From positions 806,001 to 870,000 of the forward strand of contig NC_009411.2 in NCBI RefSeq assembly GCF_000002875.2: DNA of 64,000 bases, read 5' to 3'. Shown here one piece after another: positions 1 through 10,328 of this stretch. A program made the translations under genes and the position numbers. The notes under the pieces were generated by a model, which saw nothing but the letters and a program-made list of their open reading frames with translations, searched no databases and was not told the origin of the DNA. Source of the stretch: Leishmania infantum JPCM5 (taxonomy: Eukaryota > Euglenozoa > Kinetoplastea > Trypanosomatida > Trypanosomatidae). The first letter of the stretch is position 1, and each line of letters starts with the position of its first letter.

Positions 1-1072
1 GTGGATATTTCAGGTTGGGATGGAACGCGAGGACGTCATCGGGGATGTGGCTCACGTGCTCCTCGGCCTCGCTGATCATATCGCTCATCACGTTGTGCAG
101 GAAGGTCTCCACCGCGTCAAGCGTTCGGCCGTCAGGCAGATCCTGGCGAAGCTCTACCGTGCGTCGCACGACTGGACGCACGCTGCGCAGCGTGTATGGA
201 GTGAGCCGGTACGATGTGCCGCGCACTTCGAGGATGCCGTACTGCTTTGGGTTACACTCCTGCGCGGAGAGGGATGTCATGATGGTGCTGCCTGGCTGCA
301 CCACATCAAAGCCGTCCGCCGGCTGCGGCACCATGAGCTGCTCGTGCTCGTTCCCCCAGATCACGAGGTCCATGCCGAAGCCGGCGAGCATTCCCTCCAT
401 GATACCGTTTTTGCTCGCCACGCCACGCACGCCGCGGTTCTGATGCAGTAGCAGGATATTAAACCACTTGCGGCCAGGCACTGGCTTCGGATAGACAAAC
501 TGAACCTTCTTCAGCCGGAAGCAGCGATGCAGTCGCTCGTCGCGCACGTTACCGAGGCCGTAGAGGGCGATGAAGGTGCTTCCCTTGCGCAGCAGCACCG
601 GCTCGAGGATGATGTCTTCGAGGGAGGTGACGTGGCCAAAGTAGTTGAGGTAGCCATTCGTTGCGAGCAGGTCGAGCGACGAGGTGCCGCCGACGGGGTC
701 GTCGTGGTTACCGTGAACAGCAAACACCGGCAGCGCGACGTTGATGTTGGGGTCCTGGAAGTTGGCCATGGGCAGCGCGTGCGTCGGGAAGTTCGTCGCC
801 GGGTCGCTGAGCAGCGAGAAGGGCACGGCCTTGTTGCCGAAGACGTACTTGCGGAAAAGGGAGCAGGCGCGGACGAGGCAACCGAGACTGGGTTTGTTTT
901 CGTGGAAAAGGTCGCCACCGAGGAGCATGGCGTCTACGTCGTGCTCGGTGCGCGCGGCGCGCAGCACCTCCTCGAAGGTGGTGAAGCTGTCATCGCCTCG
1001 TCTGGGGTCGCGCTCAGCGAAGCCGAGGTGGTTGTCGGTCGTGAGAAGGATCTTGAAGGTGCTCTCAGACAT
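1..1072 (-). CDS. MRE11: MRE11 double-strand break repair nuclease, N-terminal part (3' end outside window)
   Basis: MRE11 is the manganese-dependent nuclease of the MRE11-RAD50 complex, which senses and processes DNA double-strand breaks in the nucleus. The reading frame starts at the ATG at 1072-1070 and stays open to the window edge, giving 357 residues of the phosphodiesterase domain. The metal-binding motifs are visible in order: DNHLG at residues 13-17, GGDLFHEN at 52-59, GNHDDP at 121-126, LLLHQNR with H210, and WGNEHE at 239-244. H210 is the position mutated in published nuclease-dead Leishmania MRE11 (H210Y, from memory). The usual motif is GHEHE; here the first histidine is Asn241. 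The RAD50-binding and C-terminal regions are not in the window. A weak splice-acceptor candidate lies near 1190. Confidence 0.95.
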   Translation of the reverse strand, partial: MSESTFKILLTTDNHLGFAERDPRRGDDSFTTFEEVLRAARTEHDVDAMLLGGDLFHENKPSLGCLVRACSLFRKYVFGNKAVPFSLLSDPATNFPTHALPMANFQDPNINVALPVFAVHGNHDDPVGGTSSLDLLATNGYLNYFGHVTSLEDIILEPVLLRKGSTFIALYGLGNVRDERLHRCFRLKKVQFVYPKPVPGRKWFNILLLHQNRGVRGVASKNGIMEGMLAGFGMDLVIWGNEHEQLMVPQPADGFDVVQPGSTIMTSLSAQECNPKQYGILEVRGTSYRLTPYTLRSVRPVVRRTVELRQDLPDGRTLDAVETFLHNVMSDMISEAEEHVSHIPDDVLAFHPNLKYP

Positions 1073-2468
1073 CCTGTGAGCAAGAGCGGACGCCGTCGAT
1101 AGTTTGCCCTTGCTTCTCCGATAGACGATCCGCGATGGCCGTTGTGCCGGGCGCGCGCACGGTGCAACGGCTTCCACGGCAGCCCCGGACTTGAGGAGAG
1201 CGGCAGCACGAACTGTGCAGCGTGTGCGCGCGTCGCTGCTGAGTCCAATTCTCTTCTTGTGTTGTATGTTTCTGTGAATCTCTCGTCGCTGTATGAGTAT
1301 GTATGCTTGAGTGGGTCTGTGTAGCGTTAGCTCTATGCGTAGTTCTGCGTATGTGCATGCGTGTGAGTCTCGGTGCAGTGCTCGCGACACGCATGATATC
1401 GGTGTGTCTGTGGGCGGCTACAGGATATCAAGACGTGCGTGCAACCAGCGCCATGGACGGGGAGCAAGAGAGAGGGAGAGAGCGAGAGAGCGAGATGGTT
1501 GAGAGCAAACAGAAAATCAAAAGACGGCATGAGACCATGCGCACCGCTCTCGCGCAAGCACAAGTGCGCTACGCGATGCACCTAGTGCGTTAAAAAGAGA
1601 AGGGTCACAAAGAAAGAAAGGAGGTCGAGCATTGCCAGAGGTTCGTTGGCCGAGGCAGTCCGCCTCTCCGGGATTGCTCGTCGCCGCCGCTCCTCCCATC
1701 TGCTCGCAGCAGCTGACCCTCACACAAAGCGTCGCGCAGCTTCTTCGTATTTCTATGCGCTGCGCATGCTAATCAGCCCACACGTCTGCTGCGTGCGCAC
1801 GCGCAGATGCGTTTCTCTGTCTGCGTGTGTGTCGCTCGCGGTGCGATGCACGCGTTCCGTCGCTCGCTCCCGTATTTCGCTCTTTTCTGTTTTCCTTGCG
1901 TTCGATTGGACGCCTGCGGCATTAGTCAGTGGGGGCCAACTCAGCGGCACCGCCACATGTCACTTTCCTGCCCCCCACTCCGCTCCACTCCACTCCACTC
2001 CCACGCCGAGCACACTCACGCACACAACGCAGGCGAACGTGGCAACAACAACAAGCCGGTGTGTCCTTCAGCCCCGATCGCCCACGTAGTTCGAGCCCCC
2101 GCCACCACGACGGAGGCCACCATAATCGTCTCCTCCGCCATCTTCGCTTGGCCGTGAGCTACCCTTCGTAGAGTCCACCGAGGCGAGCGTGCTCGGTGTG
2201 CGACAGAGAGAATGAGGAAGACAAAGAGCACGAGCAGCACTCCATTCATCCATACATCCATCGTCGTCCACATTCTCGCTCAGTTGAGGCGGATGGGCCA
2301 AGGGTACGAAGAAAAGACGAGGACTTTGGAAAGCAACGGTTTCCACTTAGCCTTAGAAACAACAGTGACGCGAAGCCCACAAACCCACGCGCGACAACGC
2401 GCGCACACACACACACATACGCACAGACATACGCACACGAAGATATGTCTCGCTCTTTTGCACTACCC
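1073..2468 (-). other. Intergenic/UTR region between the 1273-aa protein gene and MRE11
   Basis: This stretch should hold the 3' UTR of the upstream gene and the 5' UTR of MRE11. It contains GA-rich tracts near 1460-1500 (CT-rich on the transcribed strand), a short CCACT tandem near 1985-2005 and CA repeats near 2400-2425. No open frame looks like a protein gene. Confidence 0.6.
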
Positions 2469-5400
2469 TCACAGCTGCACCCACTTCGGCACCGGTATCT
2501 TGGTCTGGTAGTCGCGCACCGAGTCCTTGACAGCACGCACCTTGCCCGTCTTCTTGTCTGTCTCCCACATGTGCGAGGGCAGCAGGCCAGCGCTGTTACG
2601 GTGCATTGCCACCTCCGGGCGGTTGAATTGCGGCATCGGGTGATGCTGGCGGACCTCCCAGTAGGTGCGAATCTTCTGCGCTTGCTTCCACGGCGTGACT
2701 CCGTCCACGAACTGCAGCATGTCGCGCACCTCGTTCTCGTAGTTGCGCAGGTACCCGTGCGGGCGAGCCTTGTAACGCCACGAGCGGTTAAGGGAGAAGA
2801 AGTAGCTGGCACCGATGTTGTCGGTGCGCATCGTTTCGTGGATGATGGGCTGATCCGCCTCTTGGATGACGATCCATTCCCACGGCGTGTACCGTGGCAG
2901 GTAGCCTTGGCGGACGTAGTCGCGACGGTGCGAGATGGAGAGAGGACGGTGGTTGTCCGCCCGCGATGTGTCGAAGCGGTTCCATTGATCGATCTCCGTG
3001 ATCTGCTTCGTTGTGCGGTACCTGGCAGCGGCAGCGTTGTTCGTGAGGCGCCCCTCGTACTTCTCCAGGAAGTGGTCATCCGCGCCGTCAGCACCCGCAC
3101 CGACAGACGAACTGGGCGACGCCTTCTCGTTGTTGGGGTCGGCAACGTCGATGTAGCGGCGCAGACCTGCGGGGTTGTACCGGCGAGACTCGTCGCCGAC
3201 CGTGCGCTCCGGGCCGTGGTAGCGGCGCTGCCAGATCATAACGTCAGCCAGCGGTACCTCCTGCACAACACCGTCGGCGTAGAAGGCCACCGTCACGAGT
3301 CGCGGGTCGGGGTTGAAGAAGGGCTGCCGATAATACTGAACAATGCGACCTCGCTGAAAGTCGCCGGTGATGGCGGCCCCGGTCTTGTCCTCTCCTGCAG
3401 CGGCGAGTCGCCGGCGCGCGCGCACCGGCAACCCTGGGCAAAGCCCGTCCGCATGCGTCGCGGGCGACCACCCCTCCTCTTGATCCGCCGTCGCCTTCTC
3501 CCAGATCGCGTCTTGGGTCTCGATGTAGTTGCCGCGGTTGTAGTCGTACTCGCCAATGCCGTAGTTCAAGGCGTGATTGTACTTGGCACTCGCCGGCACC
3601 TCCAGCGGGTACGCGGAAAAGACCTCATCTGTCATCTCCATGGACTCGCCCGACTCGAGCCGGATGGAGAGCGGCGTCACGGTGCGTTTACTGCCCGGCA
3701 AAACAAAGTACGACTGACCATCGAAGCGCACCATCGACGACGACGACGTTGTGCGGCTGCTGCTGCTGCTGCTGCCGCCGCCTGCGGGTTCTTTGTCGGT
3801 CAGCGCAGCCGCCGCGCTCTTCTCAAGCAACTTCGCTGACACGGTGAGCACGGCACCTGTCTCTTGGTGCTGCACGTCCACCACGGGCACCTTATAGCCC
3901 TGCGCTGCCACCTCGCCGTACTGCTCCTTCTCAGCGATGTAGCGGCGGCCGCGCGTCACCTTTGCCCACTCGCTCAGCTGCGCGTCCGACTCCTGCTGCA
4001 CGTACTGCTGGTACATGGCACGTTCGTCGGCGTCAAAATATTTGAGGACCTCCTGCGGCTGGGCGTACTTGATGACCGGCTCCGGCGCCTTGCCAGCCAC
4101 CTCTTTCGTGAAGCCGCGGTTCCAGCGGTGCTGGAAGCCTTCAAACAACAGCAGGCGATTCATGTAGCGGCTACTGAGGATGTGCTCGCGTGTGTCGGCC
4201 GTGTTCATCTCATCTGCGGCGTGCTGCAGATGCAGGTTGAGCGCACCGCCCTCCGCGCGCACGACAGACTCAACAATTGTGGGAGAGGGCAGCACGTACA
4301 CACCGAACCAGTTGCGCAGCGTCTCAGCGTCCATCTTAACCTCGTCATCGTTGAGACGCAGCTTGGATGAGTCGAACGGCGTCTTCTCACACAGCTCGTC
4401 CAGGGCGAGTCGCCGCGTCGTCCGCTCAGCCGCCGTTTCGTTCGCGACCGGCTCCAGCCCATGCAGGAGCGCCAGCTCGCGTCGCTGTTGGTGGTGCGCT
4501 CGGTAGCGAGTAAACAGCTCCCACTCGAAGGCCTCAGGACGCTGCTTCAAGAGGGAGAAGCCTTCAATGTCGCGGTACATGCGGAAGAGCCGCTGAGCGC
4601 GAAAGTCAGGGAAGGGCTTGAAGTAGTCCAGCGGACGCTCGCCGCGCGCGTTGCGGTGCGAAAAGACAAACTCGTCGATCGACTGCTGAATGGGGACGCC
4701 GTAGTGGACCGTGTTGCGCTCTGTCAGATCCTGCTGTCCGTGCGCGACGCGGTCCTCTCGACGCGCCATGTCGAAGCGGTTGGTGAGAAGATGCCCGACG
4801 CCTGTCTCCGTGCTGCGCCGCACGTACGGGTCAACGTGTTCGTCCGTGATCGTCCGGCGATACGCGCCAGAGGCAAAATTGGCCGCGTCAAGCAGCCGCT
4901 CATCGTTCGTGTGCTTCTTGAGCGTTCGCCTGTCCGGCCCACCGTCCTGCACAAGCGCGCCTTGCCGACCGAGACCGAAGCGCTGCTTGCGAGCCTGCTC
5001 CTTTGCATCTTGCATACTCCGGCGGCGTGCGTGTAGGCTATTGATGACGTCGCCCGTCAGCGCTTCGCCGAGCTTCGGCTCCTCGGAGGTGGTGTTCTGC
5101 GCGTAGGTCTGCCAGGCCTGAGCCTCCGTGTCGGGCAGCGCCGCCGTGCCGCCCCGCATGTTCTTCATCGCCTCCTCCATGGACGAAGGCGGGATGACAG
5201 GTGGCAGCTGCTGCGCACCGTGCGAGCGTCCTTCGCGCTGCGCCGCGAAGCGATCCATGTCGTAGCCCTGGAAGGGAACGCGCGATGTGCGTTGCATGAC
5301 CTTGAAGTCGAAGCGCTCCTTTGCGCGCAGGCCGTGGGCGATGCGCAGCTCCTCATCCATGCCGTCATCCATGGCGGCGGCATAGTCTTCTGCCAGCGCG

Positions 5401-6290
5401 TCGACAAGTTCGCCTCCACTGAGGCCGGTGGCAGCGGTGTACGACACACCAGGAGCGGCGGAGGAGGATGACGACGTGGCGGCGGCACGGTAACGATCCA
5501 GCATCGCCTGCTGATACACCTTCTCGTCACTCTGTGGCCCACTCGTCCGCAGCTGGTCCATGGCCGCGAGTGAGGCGTTGCCCAGAAACGCGCTGCGGTG
5601 GCGATCAGCGGGCATGTGACGCTGCGTGAACGTTTCACGCTCTGCGTCGCTGCTCAGTTGTCGCGCCGTCGCACGGGCGGCTTGCGACGTGAAAGCCGTA
5701 GATGCCACATCGTGCTCCAGCCAGTTGCGGCGCGCCGCTGCCGCCGCATACGAGTCGTGGGCGCTTCCGCTGCCCTGCATATGGGGATAGGCAATACTCC
5801 CGCCGTGCACAAAGTCGCGCGGTGCGTACTGCGGCGCATAGCCGGTTGCCGGGTCGCGGTAGTAGTCCTTGTGCGCTAGCCCACCGAGGGGATCGACAGG
5901 GCTCATCAGCTCCCGCTGCAGCCGCGATGCCCAGTCGGACATGGGCAACTCAACATCAGCACCGAACGAGGAGGTGTGAGGTGGTGGCGGCACTGAACTA
6001 CCCGAAGAGCTCATGGTGTGTGAGGCACCAGCTGCACCGCGCCTGCTACCGCCTCTGTCACGAGCGGCAACCGTCGACGGGGTGGGAAAGGAGGAGGTGG
6101 GGTCAGCATTATCACGAATGAAGGTGTGAAGGCCACGTCCAGCCCCGCTTCCACCGCCACCACCCTGGTTGCTGCTCTGCACGCGGCACGACGCCCTCTG
6201 AACCGGATAAAATGAGAGAGCCGTAAGCGATCCGGCGGCCACCGCAGCGCCGAGGACCCCACCGGTGGCGCCGCAGCGACGACGCATCAT
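2469..6290 (-). CDS. Large hypothetical protein, probably mitochondrial
   Basis: I do not recognise a named family. The 1273-residue protein starts with two Met then Arg-Arg-Arg-Cys, followed by a small hydrophobic stretch and more basic residues with no acids for about 45 residues, which resembles a mitochondrial presequence. The body is hydrophilic and rich in Arg, Tyr and Trp, with basic segments such as the last 60 residues, ending in KIPVPKWVQL. That composition resembles the large extra proteins of trypanosomatid mitochondrial ribosomes and RNA-processing complexes, but this is an inference. The frame is open upstream to about 6554, but a pyrimidine tract with AG at 6413-6412 lies inside that extension, so the Met pair at 6290 (or 6287) is the likely start. 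Poly-Ser/Gly stretches occur near residues 370-390 and 890-910. Confidence 0.8.
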   Translation of the reverse strand: MMRRRCGATGGVLGAAVAAGSLTALSFYPVQRASCRVQSSNQGGGGGSGAGRGLHTFIRDNADPTSSFPTPSTVAARDRGGSRRGAAGASHTMSSSGSSVPPPPHTSSFGADVELPMSDWASRLQRELMSPVDPLGGLAHKDYYRDPATGYAPQYAPRDFVHGGSIAYPHMQGSGSAHDSYAAAAARRNWLEHDVASTAFTSQAARATARQLSSDAERETFTQRHMPADRHRSAFLGNASLAAMDQLRTSGPQSDEKVYQQAMLDRYRAAATSSSSSAAPGVSYTAATGLSGGELVDALAEDYAAAMDDGMDEELRIAHGLRAKERFDFKVMQRTSRVPFQGYDMDRFAAQREGRSHGAQQLPPVIPPSSMEEAMKNMRGGTAALPDTEAQAWQTYAQNTTSEEPKLGEALTGDVINSLHARRRSMQDAKEQARKQRFGLGRQGALVQDGGPDRRTLKKHTNDERLLDAANFASGAYRRTITDEHVDPYVRRSTETGVGHLLTNRFDMARREDRVAHGQQDLTERNTVHYGVPIQQSIDEFVFSHRNARGERPLDYFKPFPDFRAQRLFRMYRDIEGFSLLKQRPEAFEWELFTRYRAHHQQRRELALLHGLEPVANETAAERTTRRLALDELCEKTPFDSSKLRLNDDEVKMDAETLRNWFGVYVLPSPTIVESVVRAEGGALNLHLQHAADEMNTADTREHILSSRYMNRLLLFEGFQHRWNRGFTKEVAGKAPEPVIKYAQPQEVLKYFDADERAMYQQYVQQESDAQLSEWAKVTRGRRYIAEKEQYGEVAAQGYKVPVVDVQHQETGAVLTVSAKLLEKSAAAALTDKEPAGGGSSSSSSRTTSSSSMVRFDGQSYFVLPGSKRTVTPLSIRLESGESMEMTDEVFSAYPLEVPASAKYNHALNYGIGEYDYNRGNYIETQDAIWEKATADQEEGWSPATHADGLCPGLPVRARRRLAAAGEDKTGAAITGDFQRGRIVQYYRQPFFNPDPRLVTVAFYADGVVQEVPLADVMIWQRRYHGPERTVGDESRRYNPAGLRRYIDVADPNNEKASPSSSVGAGADGADDHFLEKYEGRLTNNAAAARYRTTKQITEIDQWNRFDTSRADNHRPLSISHRRDYVRQGYLPRYTPWEWIVIQEADQPIIHETMRTDNIGASYFFSLNRSWRYKARPHGYLRNYENEVRDMLQFVDGVTPWKQAQKIRTYWEVRQHHPMPQFNRPEVAMHRNSAGLLPSHMWETDKKTGKVRAVKDSVRDYQTKIPVPKWVQL

Positions 6291-6851
6291 GGTAAAAAGG
6301 ACTTGCTGCGCCGCTGTTGTGGCTTGCGGACACAAGCGCAAGCCGCTAATAGTAATGCGGTACTCCTGGTTACTAAGAGAGACGGACAGAGATGCGCGCG
6401 CACAAACGCACCTAAAGACGCGAAAGAGAGGAGAAGTGAAGGAAAGGAACATGTGCGCCTGCGCATCATTTCTTGTTTTCCTTCCGCATGGGCAGGGGGA
6501 GCATGTGTGGGGGGCCGTGTGTATCAAACAAAACGAGCGCACACGCGCACACACAGATATGCATTAGTGTCATGAAGGCCACCGCAACACCTTGATTGCA
6601 TGAGTGGTGAAGTGGTGCCGAGAGAGAGCATGAAAACAAAAGAGGTGCTGCAGGAGGGGCAGAAGACGTTCACCCGTCCCGTGCCGCTCAATCAGCCCTC
6701 ACGCATCCCACTCCCTCGCTCTTTTCCGCGGACTCTCATTCGACGCTGTCGTTCGGCGTGGTGGAGCACGTCCAGGTTTGCACCGTCTAAACGGAGAGTA
6801 GACAACGAAAATTTTCGTAAAGGCATCCGCAGGGAAAGAGAACGAGTGCGG

Positions 6852-6896
<45 letters not shown>

Positions 6897-8081
6897 TGTG
6901 CGGGAGGGGGAGGGGGAGGAGCATCACGCGTTCATTGAGCAAAGAAATCGAGAGATCCACGACGAGCGTAGATGGTGGAGATGAAGCGGTGTCTCGGAGC
7001 CTCAGAAAACGAACCATGAGACTTTCTTCTGTGCTCTTGCGGGTGATAAGTTGAACAGGGCGGCTCGTGGCGCACACGCATAGAACGGTCAATCATGCAG
7101 AGCAACCATGTCCACGTACTCTTCCTTGTCAAGCGGGCAGACAGACAGGCCAGAAGGCAAGGACGCAGAGAAACAGCGCCTCGGAAACAGCAAGACGAGG
7201 AGGCTCCGAATAAGAACGATAAGCGGATGTGCCGTTGCGAAGAAGCGAAGTGGGAGACACGCTACACACACGAGCATAGTCAGTAGCAAATTCAGATACG
7301 CAGCGACACAGCAGCATATATAATCAGAGGGTAACAACACTCAGAAACACAATCATCGCTTCCCGACTCTGTGTCTCCTCTCCTCCCCTCTCACGTTTCA
7401 GTCCACTCGATCCGCGTCATCCACCCCTCCCCCATGAACACCGCTGGCAGCGACAGCAACAAGAGGACAGTCGAAGATAAAAAAAAATACTTTTTTTTTA
7501 AGGGAGAAGCACACGCATCCGCCAGGCATATAAGCCTCAGACTCGGTCAACACCACCCAGAAAGCAGCGTACACACAGGTGTGATGTGCCCACAAACCGG
7601 TCAACAGCAAGGGAAGCACCTGTGAAAGCGAGCCGAGCACTCATCGCCACTGCATCACGCCACACACACACACACGCACAGCAAGAAAAAGGGGAAGAGG
7701 AAGAGAGAAACAAAACAAGCGAGGAGGAGGAGGTGGTGGCGGTAACGCATACAGTACGTGTGTTTGTGTGTGTGTGTGTGTGTTCCATGGTGTGTGTGGG
7801 TGATCGGCACAGCGAGAGAGAGATGGTCGGCTGCAAAGGAAAGAACGTAGATGGGAGAGGCGCGCGCGAGGGAGGGCGAGAGAGAGCGAGCGCGAGAGGG
7901 AAGCTCAAATAATAATAATAAAGGGTGCACTCCACGAAACTGCCGTTCTCCTTCATCCTCTCTTCGCGTGAGCGGGTGCGCATGTGTCCGGTGGATGCGC
8001 GTTTTTCGCCCTTCATGCAGCGGCCCCCCACCACTGCGGCTGTTGTGCCCCTACAGCCGCTTCCGACGCGTCATAGTTTCT
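6291..8081 (-). other. Intergenic/UTR region with microsatellites
   Basis: This 1.8-kb gap holds a 42-bp GT run (6854-6895, CA on the transcribed strand), poly-A/T runs near 7480-7500, CA and GT runs near 7665-7785 and an AAT repeat at 7907-7921. No open frame here has protein-like composition. It is presumed 3' UTR of TVP23 plus 5' UTR of the next gene. Confidence 0.6.
6412..6450 (-). promoter_or_regulatory. Candidate spliced-leader acceptor for the 1273-aa protein gene
   Basis: On the minus strand a 35-nt pyrimidine-rich tract ends in TTTAG, with AG at 6413-6412. It lies about 120 nt upstream of the Met pair at 6290 and inside the upstream open extension, so it argues against the longer N-terminus. 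Confidence 0.55.
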
Positions 8082-8819
8082 CTACCGGTTCGCGCTGCCG
8101 CCGCCGTGGGCGGTGTTGGTGTTGGTGCCGCCACCGCCGCCCATGAAAAAGGACGCAACATGCCCGGCCGCCTGTGGCCGCGCCGCTGCCTGGGAGAGCA
8201 TGAAGGATGTGACCTTCTGCTGTGCATCGCGGCGGCACTTGAAGTAGCCAAGGAAGTTCGCGCCGGAGAGCAGTACTCCAGCGAGGGTGATAGGCAAGTA
8301 CTTGAAGGACAGGAAGTTCAGGAAGAGGAGCACCACCCAGGTCACACAGTTCGCGCCAGTGGTGACCCAGAAGAACCAGTTGTCGTACGCGTTCACGCGC
8401 TGGTCCGCCTCGGGGCTGCTCTCGAATACCCACTGAGTCGTCCCATCCTCTTGTACCTCGTTCCACCACCGCATGGATACGAGGATGCGGCCCGTCACGT
8501 TCTTGGTCGTCCAGAAGTCGGCGGTGAGGAGTAAGATCGTGATGACGAGGATCAACACATACTTGAGGCCGAAGACGCCGCCTAGCAAGAAGACCAGAAT
8601 CGCGGCTAACTTGAAGCAGACGTGGAAGAAGGCCGCAATGGGGTGCACGCCCTTGTAGCCGCCATGGTCCGTCGTATTGACCGGGATCGTCTGCCCATCC
8701 GATCCCCCAGCTGGTGTTGTCGTGTAGTTCGAGTTTCTCTCCGCCACCAAGTCAGCGCCTCCTTGCGCCCCGGCCGAGTCGCTGCTAAAGTAAAAGTTTG
8801 GCTTGGTGTCTTGGTTCAT
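8082..8819 (-). CDS. TVP23: TVP23/FAM18 (DUF846) Golgi membrane protein
   Basis: TVP23-family proteins are small multi-pass membrane proteins of the late Golgi and endosomes, linked to vesicle trafficking. The 245-residue protein carries the family signature DFWTTKNVTGR...RWWNEVQEDG at residues 101-126. Four hydrophobic segments follow the expected layout, at about 60-80, 82-100, 147-168 and 172-193, after a polar N-terminal tail. The C-terminus is a Gly/Thr/Asn-rich tail typical of trypanosomatid length variation. The start is the ATG at 8819; a pyrimidine tract ending in CGCAG (AG at 8841-8840) lies 20 nt upstream, so the 5' UTR would be short. Confidence 0.92.
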   Translation of the reverse strand: MNQDTKPNFYFSSDSAGAQGGADLVAERNSNYTTTPAGGSDGQTIPVNTTDHGGYKGVHPIAAFFHVCFKLAAILVFLLGGVFGLKYVLILVITILLLTADFWTTKNVTGRILVSMRWWNEVQEDGTTQWVFESSPEADQRVNAYDNWFFWVTTGANCVTWVVLLFLNFLSFKYLPITLAGVLLSGANFLGYFKCRRDAQQKVTSFMLSQAAARPQAAGHVASFFMGGGGGTNTNTAHGGGSANR

Positions 8820-9905
8820 TGCGGCTGCTGCTACTCTTTCTGCGCGACGGGGAGAACGTTAAGGGCAAGCGCCTATGAGCCAGCAAGTGTCTGTGGGTGC
8901 GTACGCTTTCTGGAGAGATGGGGGAGGGAGGGAGGGGGGAGGCAGGGAGGCGAGGAAGCAAACGAGAAGGAGACGCGGGCAGGTGGCTACAGCGGCAGCG
9001 CCGAAAACAGAAGGACAATGCGCTAGGGGTGAAAGCAGCGAGCTTCATGCGGAGAGAACCAGAACGGCTCAAGCGAAGGCACGTCAGTGCACATGGCACA
9101 CACACAACAACAAGGAAGCGAAGACGATGTGCACAAGAAGAGGGCGAAGTGGAGTCAAGGGAGGGAGCGAGTTAGTTGCTTTGGGGGAAGGGGGAGGGCA
9201 ACGTGCACATCCTCCGTGGCCCTCTCCTGAGTCGCTCATTCCTTGTTCCGCTTATCCATGCTCTGCGGTTGTGGAGGCGGCCTCGTAGCGACGGTATGAC
9301 GGCATGAACCCTCGCCCGTCCCTCTCTCCTACAGCTCGCCTTGCCTTTCCTGTCCTCTGTCTTCTTTGGTTGTTGTTCGATCTCCTCTCACCTTCATTCG
9401 GGATGCGAGGATCCGCCTGCACGTGTCCGTGTCTCGCCCTATATATACATATACATATGTATATGTATATGTATATGCGCGTGTGTGTGTGTAGAGGTGA
9501 GCATGTAATGCGCCCTGCGTGCCATAGGGGAATGGGAGAAGGCACATCGCTTTAGTTACAACGGAGAGCGAGAGAGACAGAGAAAGAGAGTCGTCTGCAG
9601 GTGGGACGAACGCGGGCACATCATCGACGGCAAACAACAAGGAGCGTAACAAACACGCGTGCACACACACGCACACACACGCACAGCCCCGCCCCACGGC
9701 AGGCACAACGATGACAATGACGAGCAAGACAAGAGCAACAACGTCATGGCGCAAACTCACGCATGTGGTGAACCCCTGGGAGGCGCGGTGCACGGGGAGA
9801 GAAGAGAGCGTGTCGCGGATGGGGCGAAGCATCTTCAGGCAGCGTGTCATCTGCCGCACCTCCCTCCGCCTGCCATGTCAGGCTGGACGAACGCGCATTG
9901 TCCAG
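8820..9905 (-). other. Intergenic/UTR region with AT palindrome
   Basis: This 1.1-kb gap has GA-rich DNA at 8920-9180, an AT-rich stretch with a perfect palindrome at 9443-9470, and CA runs near 9660-9690. No protein-like frame is seen. Confidence 0.6.
9443..9470. repeat. Perfect 28-bp AT-rich palindrome
   Basis: The sequence is made of ATATAC and GTATAT units and reads the same on both strands over 28 bp, centred on CATATG. It could form a cruciform or, in RNA, a hairpin. It lies between the CX9C gene and TVP23. A GT run follows directly, so it may simply be microsatellite DNA. Confidence 0.8.
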
Positions 9906-10328
9906 TTACTCCGCCAAGCGCGGCGCCGCGGCACCGCTCTGGCGCTCCTTCTGCCGCTGCACGAGGTAGACCATACCGCAGTACACCGTCTCTAGCGCCT
10001 CGGCCTCGCAGTCGCGCCCCTTCGCGCGCTGGCAGCGCTGCAGCGCTCGCTGCTCATTCTTGCACGTCGGCGCCATCGCGGCTGCGCGGAAGATCGCCGT
10101 TTGTTTCTTGTCGTCTTCCAGGCACTTCCGCGCCATCTCCTGATACGGCTTGCACCGCCTGATCCCTCGCCGCTGGAGACTCTGATCCACGTAGCTGCCA
10201 TCGATGTGCTGCGGCACAAAGTTCTGAACGCATGCGTCGAGATCGCTGGCCTCTTGCGAGCAGAAGCGGTCCGTCATCAGCTTCGTCAAGAGAATCTGAA
10301 GATTCTCATTGGTGATCGGCTCCGCCAT
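9906..10328 (-). CDS. Small protein with four CX9C motifs, probably mitochondrial intermembrane space
   Basis: The 140-residue protein has eight cysteines, all of them in four exact CX9C motifs: C23/C33, C59/C69, C89/C99 and C107/C117. Paired CX9C motifs form the coiled-coil-helix-coiled-coil-helix fold, which is oxidised and trapped in the mitochondrial intermembrane space. Two successive pairs are the layout of complex I subunit NDUFA8 in other eukaryotes, so an NDUFA8-like role is possible but unproven; respiratory-chain assembly factors are alternatives. There is no N-terminal presequence, as usual for this import route. The start is the ATG at 10328; a clean tract with CCCCCAG (AG at 10362-10361) lies 33 nt upstream. 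Confidence 0.85.
   Translation of the reverse strand: MAEPITNENLQILLTKLMTDRFCSQEASDLDACVQNFVPQHIDGSYVDQSLQRRGIRRCKPYQEMARKCLEDDKKQTAIFRAAAMAPTCKNEQRALQRCQRAKGRDCEAEALETVYCGMVYLVQRQKERQSGAAAPRLAE

Noticed and set aside
2196..3839. 547-codon open frame on the plus strand
   Set aside because: It is antisense to the 1273-aa protein gene; long antisense frames arise from GC-rich codon bias. No splice tract or family match supports it.
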